A DNA stretch of 64,000 nt from Selaginella moellendorffii (GCF_000143415.4 NW_003314268.1:3485502-3549501), one strand, 5' to 3'. Counted from the stretch's first letter, positions 46,201 to 59,760 are shown. Made by a program: numbers and translations. The notes: a model not told the origin generated them from the letters alone.

Positions 46201-47062
46201 ATGTCAGGGCAATTTGGCCACACTGTCCAGTCCAAAGGCATGCTCTCCCTCTATCCTCTCAAGATCATTGACACAGGCAACAGGACCATCTTGAGATTTG
46301 TTCTGGAGGAGCAAAAGGTGGCAGGTCCTGGCTTTGTAGCGGCCTTCAAATGCATCAAGAGTTTCCTGTGCTTCTACTTGATCAAGAGCAAGATTTGGAG
46401 GAGAATGCCAGCTCCATCACCGGCTTGCTGGGACGAGCTCGTAGCGGCCAACGCCACACTGGTTTTGCTAAAGAGGAACTTGAAAGGCGCTGGCTTGGAG
46501 TTTGCTGTTCATGTCTGGAGCTCCAAGCTTGTAGGTTTCTCAAGGACAAGGCCTCCATCACGGGCTTCTGGGTGAGTGATGCAGTCAACGACCTTCCAAG
46601 TTTCAACATTGTCTGTGTCAAGCATGAGAACACCTATGTCTCTACTTCCCAGAGTGGATCCTGAAGAAAGTCATAATACCTGAGCTTGGTGGATGCTTTG
46701 CTCTTGCAGAAGCACACAGCTGGCCAGGGAAGTACTTCTGGCACCTGGAAGACAACTGCTTTGAGCTGCAAGGGCTGCTGACTGGTTAGTGCTCGTCAAG
46801 TTGGAGTGTAGTTTTTGGTTCCAGGCCAGAGGATATCTCTCAAGAATAGGGACTGGATAGAGGCTATGTATATGGGTGCTGGTGACTTTGGAGACCTCAA
46901 GGTTGTCCGAGATGGAGATAGCAGCCAAAAGTGTGCTAAACTTGCATTGGAATAAGTGGAGTGGCATTGCCAGGAAGACAATGGAAGTGATTCTTCACAG
47001 AGTGTATGCTCAGTACAAGAGTGTGTTGGCCATGAAGAATCTCCAGGCAGGAAATAGATTAT
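46201..47062 (+). pseudogene. Decayed gene of unknown family
   Basis: A GC-richer island with coding-like frames that shift among all three frames. Pieces include IIDTGNRTILRFVLEEQKVA, NASSITGLLGRARSGQRHTG, WILKKVIIPELGGCFALAEA with HSWPGKYFWHLEDNCFELQG, RISLKNRDWIEAMYMGAGDF with GDLKVVRDGD, and KWSGIARKTMEVILHRVYAQ. The amino-acid patterns look like real protein, but stops and frameshifts separate them. No splice sites explain all the shifts. I cannot name the family. It may be a host pseudogene or a fragment of a transposon-captured gene. Confidence 0.45.
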
Positions 47063-47510
47063 AGTGGAGGTTGTGGGATCATTGTCATGGTTAATCACTA
47101 TTGTGGTTATTAATTGGTTGTGAAAGTGTTGAATGGCTAATTAGTTCATAATTTTTTTTTATAAAAAAAAATTTAATAAAATTAAACTACTAAAATTAAA
47201 AAAACCAAAGCATTAGAAATCAACTACTATTTATTTTCTTCCATATCTTCGACAACTTCCTTAACATTTCTGGCATTTTCCAACAATTTGTAAGTGATTA
47301 ATTTTTTCATCCTACTTTAATCACCTAACCACACCCTTGACTACTTAGAGGAGTTTCATTTACAATCTCTATGAGTTTTATTTCCAACTTAGGGACTTAT
47401 TAGTCCTATAAATGGCTTTTATACCACTTTGCATTTGCACTTAGTTCAAGTGTTCCACATATCTAATCCCTTTATAAACACCCAAAGGTACCACTTATAT
47501 ATTAATGTTA

Positions 47511-47834
47511 TGTTAAGGCCATATCCAGTCCAAGACCATCTATATTACAGATCAGTCTCCTAAAGATTGGGCTATATCTCAAACTCTATTTCAGACTTGG
47601 TCTTGACATTTTCATATGTCATGGCACTTGTTATATGTTAATCTTTCTTGTGTCTCTTTTTAAAGGTTTATTCATTGATTGCTTCATATTTGTATTTCAA
47701 GCATTTCATTGGGAGTTCCACTCTCACTCTTGACTTTTCGAGTCAGATCTTATGCTCATTGGATTCCCACTTCAACTACTACTATATAGCACACTTTTGG
47801 CTCTACTTTGGAGTTTAGGGATTTGTGTCTCACA
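47511..47834. repeat. Left long repeat (LTR-like)
   Basis: Shares its last ~260 bp, in order and with many substitutions, with 51885-52172. Confidence 0.6.
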
Positions 47835-50800
47835 ACTCCACCACTTATAAATGAAGTTTGATATCTTCATTAAACAATATTATTTTATAAACTAACCTCA
47901 TCATGGATTACCATCTTTATCCTTGGCATTAAGCCATTATTTGTTAAGGGTTCAACATTGAAGGCTTGCCTTGCCCATCGTTTAAGGAGCTTAGTTTCTC
48001 TAATTTAAAAATTTATTAGACAATTTATGATGGTTTTCTCCCTTTTTTTGTTTAGTTCTTGCTAAATCTATTAAAGACACCTTCTTTATCTTAACTTTAC
48101 TACTCATTCTAGAGTAATTTTAGCTTCTATCAATATAATTATCACACTTTTGAATTTTAATATTGACTTCTAAAGTCAAATTTTTAGGTGTTTCCGACAC
48201 CTTGTATTGCATATGTTGTGCAAATTCCACTTCCCTATCCCAAAATGTTCTTTACTTGAGGGCACCATCATCCTCTTTTTTATTTTGTGCCACTTTAGGC
48301 ACTAAGTTTCACTTATTTATAATTTGTGCTAAAACTATCTATAGCTCTATTATTTGGCTACCTTGTTGCTTAATCTTTTGGAGCTTTTCCCTTTATCAAA
48401 TTGGAGCATTTGAGAGTTGTATCCTTGGGAAACATATTTCTTTTTATATAATTTGTTAGTATCTATTACATAGTGGTTCGTTGCTTAACTTATCATTTAG
48501 ATTCCTTCTAATAACTTTCAAAGCCCATTCTTGACTATTAATTTTTTTCTCCTATCTTTTAATTGTTGCATTAAGCAACATAGAATCACTAACTTTATCC
48601 TTGAGGTATCCCTTTGGTTCCATAGCAAAAATTATGCTTTGCTAAGTTTAAAGTGTGTTCACCTCTAATAAATCTTTCTAGCATTTTTTACTATGGGTTT
48701 TATTTATAGTCTAATCTTGTAATCTTCCCATTGATCCTTCTTTAGAGGCTACTTTCTTGGACTTATAATACCATTATATTGTTACAGCTCATGTCACTTA
48801 GGTGTCCTTTTAATTTGGTCACCTTGACTAAGTCACACTATTACTAATAGTTCAAATTAACATTTTGAACTAAGAATGTTATTCTTTAACCCAATAAAGA
48901 GCTTGTCCTTATTTAGCTGTAGGACAACTTAGTGATCTCACATTAACAGGTTTATCAATAGAAGTCTAGTAAACCTTTAAATTGTTGACTATGACCTTGG
49001 GGGTATCCCCCACACTTGGTAATATGCCCAAATTAGCCTTTTTGGTCAAGGGTCTATAGCAACTGAGATTAGGTGTCCCTATTTTATTCATTATGTCCTC
49101 AGTGCAACTTGCACCAGTTCAAGTTATATATACTAAACTTTCAGACTAAGCACTTTAATGGTGCATCTTGACTCTAGGGCGTCCCCCTTTTAACAGTGTG
49201 CTCAAGCTAATGTCTTTACCAAGAGTCCATGACCATTGAAAAATTAATGTTCTCATCTCAAACCATTATTATGCCCTAGTGAGTTGGGACTCAAACCTAA
49301 GCACTAAAGGATTGAGACTTAAACCTAATTTCCATATATGCATTTATAGATGGCATCACCCAAAATATTTAATGCTAGTGCACCAATTTATATTTAACAT
49401 GTGCTACAGATCACAACTTAAGAACTTAGTTCTTCTGAACTTCCAAGTTCTCTCATTTGACAAGTTAGTTGATAAGTTTGTGATAATGTATAGACTCCTC
49501 CATACTTCGTTACATGACCACCATTTTGAAGTCAACACCTTTAATTAGAGTCTTTGTTCCTTCGGCTTGCCAATTTCACTTAACAAGTCACCCAACTAGC
49601 ATAATATAGTTCTATGCGTAGGCATAAAAGTCTTCAAATATTAACTTTCATTCAAAGTTATCTTTTTGACCATTCAAGAATTATTTTACCAACCTTGATA
49701 CCCTTGCCTCATGACAAGCTTCAAGACCATGCTTTTACTGCACTATTTTAATTTCACATATTTTTATAAACCATTTACATTTGTCCTTTTAAGTATTAAT
49801 TTACCTAGAATTGTCTTTAGGAATATTGAAGGGATTTTGTTCCTTAGCTTGTTAAACCTTCTCCTTTCATAAATTTTCTAATGGGCATATGGTTTAATAT
49901 AGGCAATTGTATATTTCAGACCTCTATGGCACCATAATTGCTAATACCAACACCTTTGAACACCCATTTGATTCTCTCTAAAATGCATAACCACCCTTGG
50001 CTATGCCTTTCAATTTCTATATTTGATTCTATCATTTTGCTATTTGCTTTTGGTATTATACATTCTATTCGATTAATTTCCTTTAGACTAGGAGGGTAGC
50101 TTTGCACTTTTTACCATGCCTTAGCAAGTATTGTTAAGGATGAACCCATTTAATAGCTTGTGATTTTTCAATTTGGATATGCTTATTTTGTAATCCTATA
50201 CACTAGAATTAACCTTGCTACTTATGGGCTTCTCTATGCCCATTGCTTGCCATGCCAAAATGTTTTTAGTTTTATTTATTTAGGATAGATAAACTTATCT
50301 TATCTGTAGTTTTTGTTAACCTTAGATATTTGATAACATCTATCTATTATTCTCTAAAGAATTAGTTCTGTGGGCTTTATTTAATGCTTCTATAATACTA
50401 AACACCACTTCCTAGGTGTTTTAGAGTGTTTAGGTATCTCAATGATGGGTTTCTTTATGATATTAACTTATATTGCAATATAAGTAATTTATCCCTTAAG
50501 AGATATATCTAACTTTCTTCTTATCCCAACAAGAAGTCTCAAGAAGTTAACTTCCACCATTTCAACTAATTACTCTAAACCTTTACTTAGTTATTTCATA
50601 GTTATTAAGTCTTACAACTCATTGCTAGTGATTCCACACCTCTATTGATATTTGGTTGAAGCACTGAGGTTGCATGCCTTCTAACTTAGGCTATACAAAT
50701 CCCATTTTCATTGGGATTCATTTAGCAAGGGATTCTCATGAACTAACCAACTTGACATCATTGCTTGAAATATTTGGATGTCTTCATACTATTAGCTTTA

Positions 50801-51766
50801 TGAGCCTACCCTCACAACACTTCCCACTTATGTCTAGGTTTTGCCAAGACCATAATAATCTTTTTTTATGTTAACTATTAATTAGTATTGCATTATAGTA
50901 TTTATATATAACTCCTTGCCAAAGTTGCTTCTTTCCATGAACACTTTACCACAATTTTAGTATAGCACCTTCTGCCATTAATGAGATACCCATTATTCTC
51001 ATACTTGGACATTATGAATCTCTTAGTCTTTCATTAGATACAACACACTTTTATCCAAACATATTTCCACTAATCCTTTAGAACCATTGTTTAACTCCAC
51101 TAAGTCATTCAACTTTTGGATTTTACTAATCCAACGACCTATTAGGTCTTAACATTATTGATTACTTTTGAAGTGCCACCACACTTGAATATAACATTTT
51201 GTATTCATGTCCTATTCATAAAGACCATCTTTGCAAGTGCTTTTCCAACATTTAATCATTCTTTATTCCATGTAGGTTATTTTTTCCCTTTAGAACTATC
51301 CTTCTATATAATAAAAACACCAACTCATCCTTTAAGCACAACCCCAACTCCTTGGGTTATTCTAACATTTATTAAAAATAACCTTAATTACCATTTTAAG
51401 GATTTATATCCTCATCTATATTTGACCTTCTATGGTTATTAACCCTAGTCTCAAATTTATGAGCATCATCCTCAACCACATGAGGATAATTTTTTGACTC
51501 CTTTATTGTTTAGGAGCCTTTATCCTTATTGTGATCCCAACTATAATTGTTTACCATAATTACATTAGCCAATTTATTAATTTAAACGTCTATATGGATC
51601 ACATCCTTAATATTTTTAAGAAAACCTTCAACTGTTCCCAAGATGCTAAAGTCATTCCCTTCTTGGCCTCTTTTTATCAACTATATTATCTAATAATTCT
51701 CACATAAACTAAAGTGGAGTCGACATACTACTTCTTTAGTATAGCCTCGCTCCTAGGACCTTCAAA

Positions 51767-52172
51767 TGTTAATGTCAAATGGTGATATATTTGATCAGGG
51801 ATAATCACTTTGGGCTTTTATCCCATGACTTGTATTAATATTTGGACTCAGTCTCAAACTTTGTTTCAAACTCCATCTCAAACTCAATCTTGAATCCATC
51901 TCAAACTCCATTTTAGATTCAGTCTTGACACTTCCACGTGTCATAGCACTTACCATGTGTTAATACTTCTTATGTCCTTTTTTAGAGATTCATTCATCAA
52001 TCGCTTTGTACTCGTTCTTCAAGCACTTCATTAGGAGTTCCACTCCTACTCTTAACTTTCTATATTAGAGCCTTTAGCCCAAATGTGTTACATTTGTTGA
52101 ACTCTTGTTTTGACTATTGCCATGTGGCACACTTTTGGCTCCACTTTTGGGCTTAGAGATTTGTGTCTCACA
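51767..52172. repeat. Right long repeat (LTR-like)
   Basis: About 80 bp longer than the left copy, partly through internal reiteration of a ctcaaactccat motif (51852-51910) and an insertion near 52062-52110. Confidence 0.6.
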
Positions 52173-52332
52173 CAATTTTTACATCTTTATTTGGAAGATT
52201 TTGCTTGGCTTGCATCTCTAAATCCTTTTTACCTAAAAATTCAAGCCTAGTTTACATCTTAACAATGTGTCAAAATTGATTTTTAAAAATTTCATTCCTT
52301 CACTTTCAACATTATCCATCACTTTTGTGTTG

Positions 52333-53740
52333 CTATGCACATAAACTAATTTCTTCAAGTTTTCTAGAAGCAAGCGAAACTAAGACACACTTAATTGCAT
52401 CAATTTTATTTACATTAAGTTTGCTATTTTGAACTACAAGCTCCAATCTTACTATTGCACCTTTGCAATTGGCATGATATAACAACTTCAAAATAAAAGT
52501 TATCATAACTAATAAAGTAGAAGCATTCTTCCAAAATTTATCGTTAAGAATTGTTGTGTAAATATCCTTGGCATCCTTTGTATTATACCACTTTGATAAT
52601 TCAAATTCCACACTCACTATGAATCGTTGAATGCACAACAATACATCTTCATGCTAGAATTGGTTGACCATAAAAAAGATATAAGCAAATTAAGTCTTTA
52701 GAGGTTTTATGAGTTTTTTAGAGCAAATTTTTTAATATGAAGCAAGTAACATTTAGTTATAAATTTCACAATCTTTTCATAGTCATTTATAATCTTATAA
52801 ACCTCCCAATATCCTCCAATAGCAAATCCAAAACATACCATATACATCTATTGTGTAAGATAAAGGGGAATTCTTCTATCATATATTCCCTTATCAATAT
52901 ATAATTTGAAGCATTATTAATTACAGCTTGAACAATATTTTCAACATGAACATCCAAAATAATTGGTCTAAACTATTCCTAAAGCCAAAGATTAGTCTTC
53001 TCTTCTTCTTTGATGTTAACACCTTGCTAAAATATCGAGCTATGGATGGAGATAACTATGAAGTTTATAAATGATTTGCTCTTTATATCATATTATCCAT
53101 AGTCATTACTATATATCCAAATTAAACCCATCCATTATGAAAGGAAATTAACTTCTTTTTGATTCGAGTATAATGATGAGTGAGTTGAGGAGTATGAAAC
53201 TTTTTGTAATCATGAACCCTTGATATAACACTAGGTTCGGCACTACAAGTGGTCGGGATCATGAAGTGAAAATACAAGTTTTTGATAACATTCAATGGTA
53301 TGGTATTCAAAAAAAAAAACTTTGACATCACATCATCTAAATTTATGTATATTATGTTATTACGTATTTCCCCAATATTGCTATTTTGCATTTACTTTTG
53401 ATAAAAAGATGATCCCTTATAACCTACAGAAACACTCATAGATTGAGATTGAATAACACTTTATATACCAACTCCAAAAGCAAATGTTTCATTAAAAAGT
53501 AAATTTTGTAGATTTATTATAGAATGTAAATCGAAAGGGGGATTTGTGATTTATTCCACAAATATTTGACAAGTTTGTTCTTGAATATAGAGAGGAATGT
53601 TTGAAGCATTACATGCTTCATTATCATGTTTAGAAACTTTAGCAAGATTTGCTTTAATTTATTTTAGCAGACCATGATACATTTTTCTACAATAATTACA
53701 CCTCCAACACCTAATTTATTTGCCAAAAGCATAAGTAAAG
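52333..53740 (-). pseudogene. Decayed hAT-superfamily transposase with BED zinc finger
   Basis: Reading through stops on the minus strand gives the ordered blocks of plant BED/DUF659 hAT transposases. First a BED finger (CWRCNYCRKMYHGLLK, then ANLAKVSKHDNEACNASNIP at about 53715-53600), with the zinc Cys pair kept. Then FFFLNTIPLNVIKNLYFHFM (about 53330) and HVENIVQAVINNASNYILI with LDLLLEDIGRF (about 52950-52790). Last is SKWYNTKDAKDIYTTILNDK followed by FWKNASTLL (about 52590-52500). Stops and frame changes occur throughout, and the C-terminal dimerisation domain was not found. Terminal inverted repeats were not located. Confidence 0.82.
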
Positions 53741-56700
53741 AGTTTGATAACATATGACCATACCCAATTAAGTGCCATGCTCTAACTATGCCAGAATCAA
53801 TCACTATACACTAGACTTCAATCACTAGAATTGTTGCTTGCATTTTGGGGCATAAATTAAGGTTTTTTGAGTAAAAAAAAAAAACAAAAGTAAAGCATTT
53901 CACCAAATGGCCCTCTTTAATTGTGTTATAGCCTTTCTCAATTGACATCCTGGCAAAATGCAGTTGATACTATCACTATCACTATCTACTCAAAAAGGAA
54001 ATGTTAGACCTCCACCCTTTGAGTTTAATTGTTAGAAATGATTGCTCTATAAATGTTTTCACATAACCATTATAGGAATGGAGGCTTATAAAGAATCCAT
54101 AGTTAAAAAAAATGCAATAAAAAATTAAAGAAAATGAGCAAGGATGCAAAGAATTCATACTCTAATTTTAAGGCTCTAATAACATTACAAGCCAACTACC
54201 ATGACTGTACTACCCTTTGTTATATGTTTGATATTTTTACAAGAATATAGAAATGGAGAACACCCAAGTCCTAAAAAAACATAGAAGGGTAAGGTTTAAC
54301 AATGATGTGGCATCTAAACAATAGCAATCAAGTTATATTATGCAAGAAAAAGGTATAGAATATGTGCCCATTTCACACAAAGGAATCCTACATTAAATAA
54401 GCTCTAGTTTTATTAGTATAAAGAGCAATTGCCAAACTTTGTTGGCCAACAAATTAACATTATTAGGTGGGAGATATTTCTCTTTTACTGTATAAAATAT
54501 TTGAAAGGTTGGATATATAGCACAGCCTTGGGGTGTAGGAGAAAGTGTGGACAACACTAGGGAGGAAACTCTTTTTTATTGAAACTCCTTAACCATGAGC
54601 TTTCTAAGGGATATGAGAGAGGAGGCTAGCCCTACCTCTAGGGATGGAGGCCCAAGAACTTGCATTGTTGGAGCATGGGGATAAATTATATAACATTTAA
54701 AAATTCTAAGGTTTGGGTCTATTTACTAAGAATTTGTTATTATAAATTTTACAGGGACCTAGTCTAGGTTATATGAACTAGACACCAAGACTTATTAGTA
54801 GTACCCATCTTTCCAAATGGGTTTACTACTCACAATTTATAATATATCCCAAAGAAAAAAAATTTCAAGTCTATAGTAAAGGTCAATAATTCTCTCCATA
54901 GGTTTCTTGTGTCAAATTCCTTTAATGATTTAGCAACATCTTTGTATACTCTACACAATAGATATTGCTGGGTCTAAAATTTTGAAGAGAGATAAAAAGA
55001 GTAAAGTGTGAGGTTTTTTGAACTTTTCTTTGTAGACATGGAGAACTTGTTCTAGTTTTTTTTTTTGAGTCTAAAATTAACTTATTTGGTTGTGAATTTC
55101 ATGTATAGAAGTCTTTTTCTCTTTATCTTGTATATCAAAGCCAAATTAAGTGGCATTTCCATATAGTTGGAGATATTTTCTTTTAGTTTTCCTTGTATAA
55201 GAGTTGAGAGTATTCCCTTGGTTATTGATAAAGCAAATTTAAGGGCAAATTCAGCATCTATAATAAATTTTTTTGTTAAATTTCAATAATAGTTCTTTCC
55301 ACTCATTCCATAATTAGGCATTTATAAAGAGTTGAGTTTTACATAGGTTTGACAATTTCATAAAAGTGTTGTTCTTAGAACTTATTCTATACCTTACACT
55401 CATAAAAAGTTTTTTGACCTTATCATGAATTTGCATTCAAAGATTTTTTTAACTCGACTTGTTCTAGAGAGAGTTCCTTAACAACTCTATCTAAATATAT
55501 TTATATTCACATAAACCTTTATATTGCCAATTTATCTATGAAGAAAACATAGATTATATAAATCTAAAGTAAGTTAACATTTGTGTGTTATCTAAGAAAA
55601 GATTAAATTTTTTATAACATCTATTGAATATTAAGTTTTTTATTTTCTAGGGTTTTGTTTCATTTTTTTAGCATTTTTTAAACTGTAGTTTTAAGAGAGA
55701 AAATCATTTAACTATCTATAGTGAGTATGAGAAAAATTCTTTTCATTTATAAGGAAGCTCATTTACACTTATGAGGAAGCTCTTAATAATAAGTGTAAAT
55801 TGTGCATGTTGTTATTGTAATGTCTTCCAAAGACAAACTTAATTATAATATTATAAAGAAAGAAGACCATCTTTAGTATTGAGCCATTCACCAAGTTCAA
55901 AACACTAATTAAGAGTAGGCATTAAACTCTAGAAAATAAGCAAATGCTACTATAACAATCTTGTTATTGCTCAAGTTTTGATACTACAAAGGAGCAATAG
56001 AAAACCTTGAATTTAAATTAATAAAGCAAATATACTCTATTCTAAAAATAGTTATAATAAGACTAGCTTAAAAAAATTTAACATAAGCACCTAGGTAAAT
56101 ATCAATACTTTCTTAAAGAAATAGTAGAGAAGCAGTAGACAAGATGGGGAAATGGATGATAATTACAAGTGAAATAGATAAAAAAGAATTAAGTACGTAT
56201 ACCATTGTGACTTCATGATAAATAGAAAGTAATTTAAATTTTGATTCGAAAGATAACTTTGCAACTTTGTGTATATGATAGATTCTTTCCAACTGACAAT
56301 CAAGCACGAAAACTTGATGTGCTTGGGTTTCCACTATCAAAATACATAAATGGATTTGGTAGCAATGATAGGGTTTCAAAAAAGATTACAACATACATAA
56401 AAATAGTCAAACATTCAAAAGAATTAATAAGAGAAAGAAGTTTTCACTAAGTAAGTGTGGATATTATACTCCTTGTTTTTGGTTTTTTCTTTTTAATAAA
56501 AAGTTAATCATATGCAGGATTGACTGTATTCACAATATAGATTTTAAATAGCAAAAAATACAATAAAAACCACCTATCAAACAAAACAGAAGTATAAAAT
56601 GTATTTGATAGAAACACAAAAAGAATCCATCCATATGTTTTCTTGATATTGCATTATGAATATAACATTCCATTTAAAAAAAACAGCTAAATGTATATCT

Positions 56701-57379
56701 TCTTGGCATTACATTATGGATATGGTATTCCATTTGAAGGAAACCACTCAAAAACTTCTTAATAGTGTGATTGATTAACATTTAAAGTGAGAGTGGTAGA
56801 CTAAAATCTAACTTGCCTTGAAGGCATTATGCTACAAATTTGTCTAGAATAAAAAATAATTAAATACAATCTATTTGACAATGCTAAAAACATGTTTGAC
56901 ATGTGTATGAAGAAGGAATTGTTTGTATATTAAACTTTATAGAATAAAAGTAATATTAATTTATAAAAACATTAATATTTGAAAAGACCAATTGAACATA
57001 AAAAGATTAAAATCATCATGATCTACATGTATGCATGCTAAATATATCACCAAGGCCAAAAAATACTAAATTATATTCTCTAGCATTCACATTTATGTTA
57101 TCTATTGTGTTAATTCATGAGGTTGATAATATCCAAAAATCATTTTAAAAAAAATACAGTAACTTAATAATTCACAAAAGTTTTGCAAACCATACCATGG
57201 ATTAGCCTGAAACTACTTTAATTGTTTACATTTATCTACACTTACAAACACATAAAAGTTTATATTCTTAAGTTTGAAATATAATTTAAGGCAATTGCTC
57301 TTTGTTCCTCACTAGCTTTAAAAAGTGACAAATCATAAGCCTCTTGTATATTTATTCATATATAAAGAGTTGAATATTA
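53741..57379. other. AT-rich, no gene recognised
   Basis: 3.6 kb without any frame that resembles a protein family on either strand. Local curiosities are an imperfect hairpin near 54800-54832 (agtagtacccat / atgggtttactact) and a diverged direct repeat of about 58 bp at 56635-56750 (units around ttcttg(a/g)(t/c)attgcattatg). Probably further decayed transposon DNA. Confidence 0.5.
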
Positions 57380-58350
57380 AGCAAGTTTGCTAAATGGTCA
57401 AATTTATGGAATTTGGGGAGTTTCCTATCAAGCATTATCTAAGGAAATCAAATGTGGTGGCAGATACTTTATCTTATTTTTGTCATATGATACCATTTGA
57501 ATAAAGTGGTTAGTGAGTTTGGGTAGTTAATTAAGCATGCTTAGGCTTACAATGCTAAGGCAATCTCTTTGCAAGCTCAAATAGAAGCACATTTATGGAT
57601 ATGAATCTCTACTACAATGGCTGTATATTTGTCACAAGTGCATTTGTTGATTAATTAAGTTTTATTCTACTATTATAATCATCTAGAGGGGGGAAGAACA
57701 TATATAACCTAATTAAGAACAATTTTTATTAGAAGAATATGAAAGTTAATATCCTTGAGTATTGCAAGTCATACAATGTGTCATATGACTTTTGTAACCT
57801 ATCATTTATTTATCATGAATACAAAAGTAAAAGGAACAAATGTAGGTTATAATAAATTTTGGTAAAGTATGTGCAATTGTTGGTTCTTTAGAAGACTTAG
57901 TTGTGGTTTATTTAGAAAAGTTTGCTGAAGGAAATTATCAGTGATTAAGACTCAAAGTTCATTAATGGAGTTTAGAAAAGTTTTGTAAAGGCTATATAAG
58001 TGATTTTGAAGCTTTTGAGTGGAAATCATCCTTAGATAAATAGACTAAATGTATGAATTAGTTAGTGAAGGATATGTTTCCATTGATGCAATTTGCCTAC
58101 AATAATAGCTAATATAGTGGTATAGTGGAACAAAACTAAAAGAAGGCATCTCAAAATAAAATTGAAGTTGGGATTCCATTTAAGCAAGTTCAAAACAAAA
58201 TTTGTAGATAGCTTAGGATAGGGTAGAGAAGTTTATTAATGAGCACTACCAATTCCAGAAATATGTTTTGTCTTTATGCAAGTGATTTTTATGTCCAAAT
58301 GAGTGATGAAACACCTTAGTGCATTTGCGAAATGGGAAAAGTGATAGACT
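57380..58350 (+). pseudogene. Decayed Ty3/gypsy RNase H to integrase stretch
   Basis: Reading through stops on the plus strand: GEFPIKHYLRKSNVVADTLS (end of RNase H, about 57415-57475), KVNILEYCKSYNV (H2C2 zinc-finger region, about 57740), ISD followed by DSKFINGV and KSFVKAI, SGNHP with LNV (integrase core D and E region, about 57930-58050), and LVKDMFPLMQFAYNNS (about 58060-58110). All are in correct family order. It is a separate, much older insertion than the one at 35.7-42.2 kb and in opposite orientation. Confidence 0.75.
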
Positions 58351-59760
58351 TTCTCACAAATATGTTATGTGAAGTGTATTAGTGATTCAATATTTGATTT
58401 GATTGAGAAAGCCACAGAATTTGAACTGTATACTGTGAAACTTCATTGACATACCAATCTTTAGCTTTAAACCAAAAAGGTATTGTTGCTGTTGAGTAAT
58501 TTGTTAGAGCTACAAATGAAGTGTTATATTGGATTACTCTAATACTTGATATAACTTTGCAGAGTATCAAAATTTGACTACAGTTAAAAGCAGAAAAGAA
58601 GCTATTGATATTTAGATAATAAAATTATTTAAAAAATACTAAAATAAAAGCTAAATATGTGTTAAACATTTTGAAGTCTTCAAACCCTAGTTTTATATAG
58701 ACTCTAAGAACTAATTTAAAAACCTAATCTATGTCTCATCCATGTGTAAAGAAAATCTTGAGTTTAAATCTCATTAGCAGAGTTTTGGGGTTTGAGGCCT
58801 CAATAATTACAAAGAAATATTAAATACAATTACAAATTCAAGGAACCAAGAGAAAGTCTAAGTTAAGTATTCCAAAGTCCCACTTCATTTTCCAAATTAA
58901 AGCCTTGTATTCTCTGGTGGTAGAGTTGGTAGAGTGTGCTTACCAACACAACAAACATGGATATGCTGGATGTTGCTTATTAGAATGCAAACACATTGCA
59001 GTTCCTTGGAATGTGATGTTCTAGCACAATCAAAACAAAGGCATTTTGTTTAGTGACTTCAACTAAGAGTTTACACTCAATCTACTAGAAAAAATCTTGA
59101 CCTTTTTAGCACGGACATAACAAAATGCTCCTGGTTTTACCAGCTAGTTGATTGATTATTAATGAATAATATCCATGCTAACCAATGTAAAATATATATT
59201 AGAAAACTATAAAATCCTTAGGAATAAAACTCATAATGAAATGAACATGTATATCAGACTCAGCACCTGTATATAGAAACATATGGTAAGTATTCCAATG
59301 AGGTTCTTTTATTTACTAGCCTTCTCTTTAACTATGAATATCATGCAACTGAAAGCTGGCATTGAATAGTTGATTTGGACCACAAGCACACAAATTAATT
59401 CTTGGTGATACCCCCAATGCCATGTTCAAGCATTTCTGTTTGCTGGAATCAAAGAAGAGCCACTCCTAAAATTTACAATTGACTCCTGCAGAACTGACAG
59501 CATTACAAAAATATGACAAATAAGTTAGATTACCATTCAAAATCCATCTGACTTATTCTAATGGCATATAATGTTATTTGCACAAATAACCTTGTACTAT
59601 ATATCTTATCTATACTTTTAGTCCAAAGAATTGTGGACAATACAACTAAGTTTCATCGATAACACCTTACACTTACAAAAGATGAATTCCCTAGAGCAAA
59701 ATGTATCTTACCAGGATTTTAAAATACTTTTACTTAAGGTATATAAAAAATAATGTTTAC
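58351..59760. other. AT-rich, no gene recognised
   Basis: No protein-like frame. A short run ggtggtagagttggtagagtg near 58917 resembles a tRNA A-box, but no B-box or cloverleaf follows. Confidence 0.45.

Larger units (their letters stand above)
47511..52172. mobile_element. Diverged LTR-bounded element with a non-coding interior (LARD-like)
   Basis: Two long, diverged direct repeats. 47511-47834 and 51767-52172 share ctcaaact(c/t), cttgaca, gtcat(g/a)gcactt, a block near gagttccactc, the acacttttggctc block and the ending gatttgtgtctcaca. Both start tgttaa and end caca. The interior of about 3.9 kb has no long frame and no pol motif on either strand. It contains odd hairpin-like spots (gggggtatcccccac near 49008). 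The pattern fits a large retrotransposon derivative or a completely decayed LTR retrotransposon. Exact ends and target duplication are not resolved, and orientation is unknown. Confidence 0.55.

Noticed and set aside
47100-51766. Short frames of 60-100 codons across the AT-rich block
   Set aside because: AT-rich composition yields Leu/Phe/Ile-rich text without family motifs; not annotated as genes.
58900-58990. tRNA-like or SINE A-box (ggtggtagagttggtagagtg)
   Set aside because: No B-box, no cloverleaf and no poly-A or target duplication could be found.
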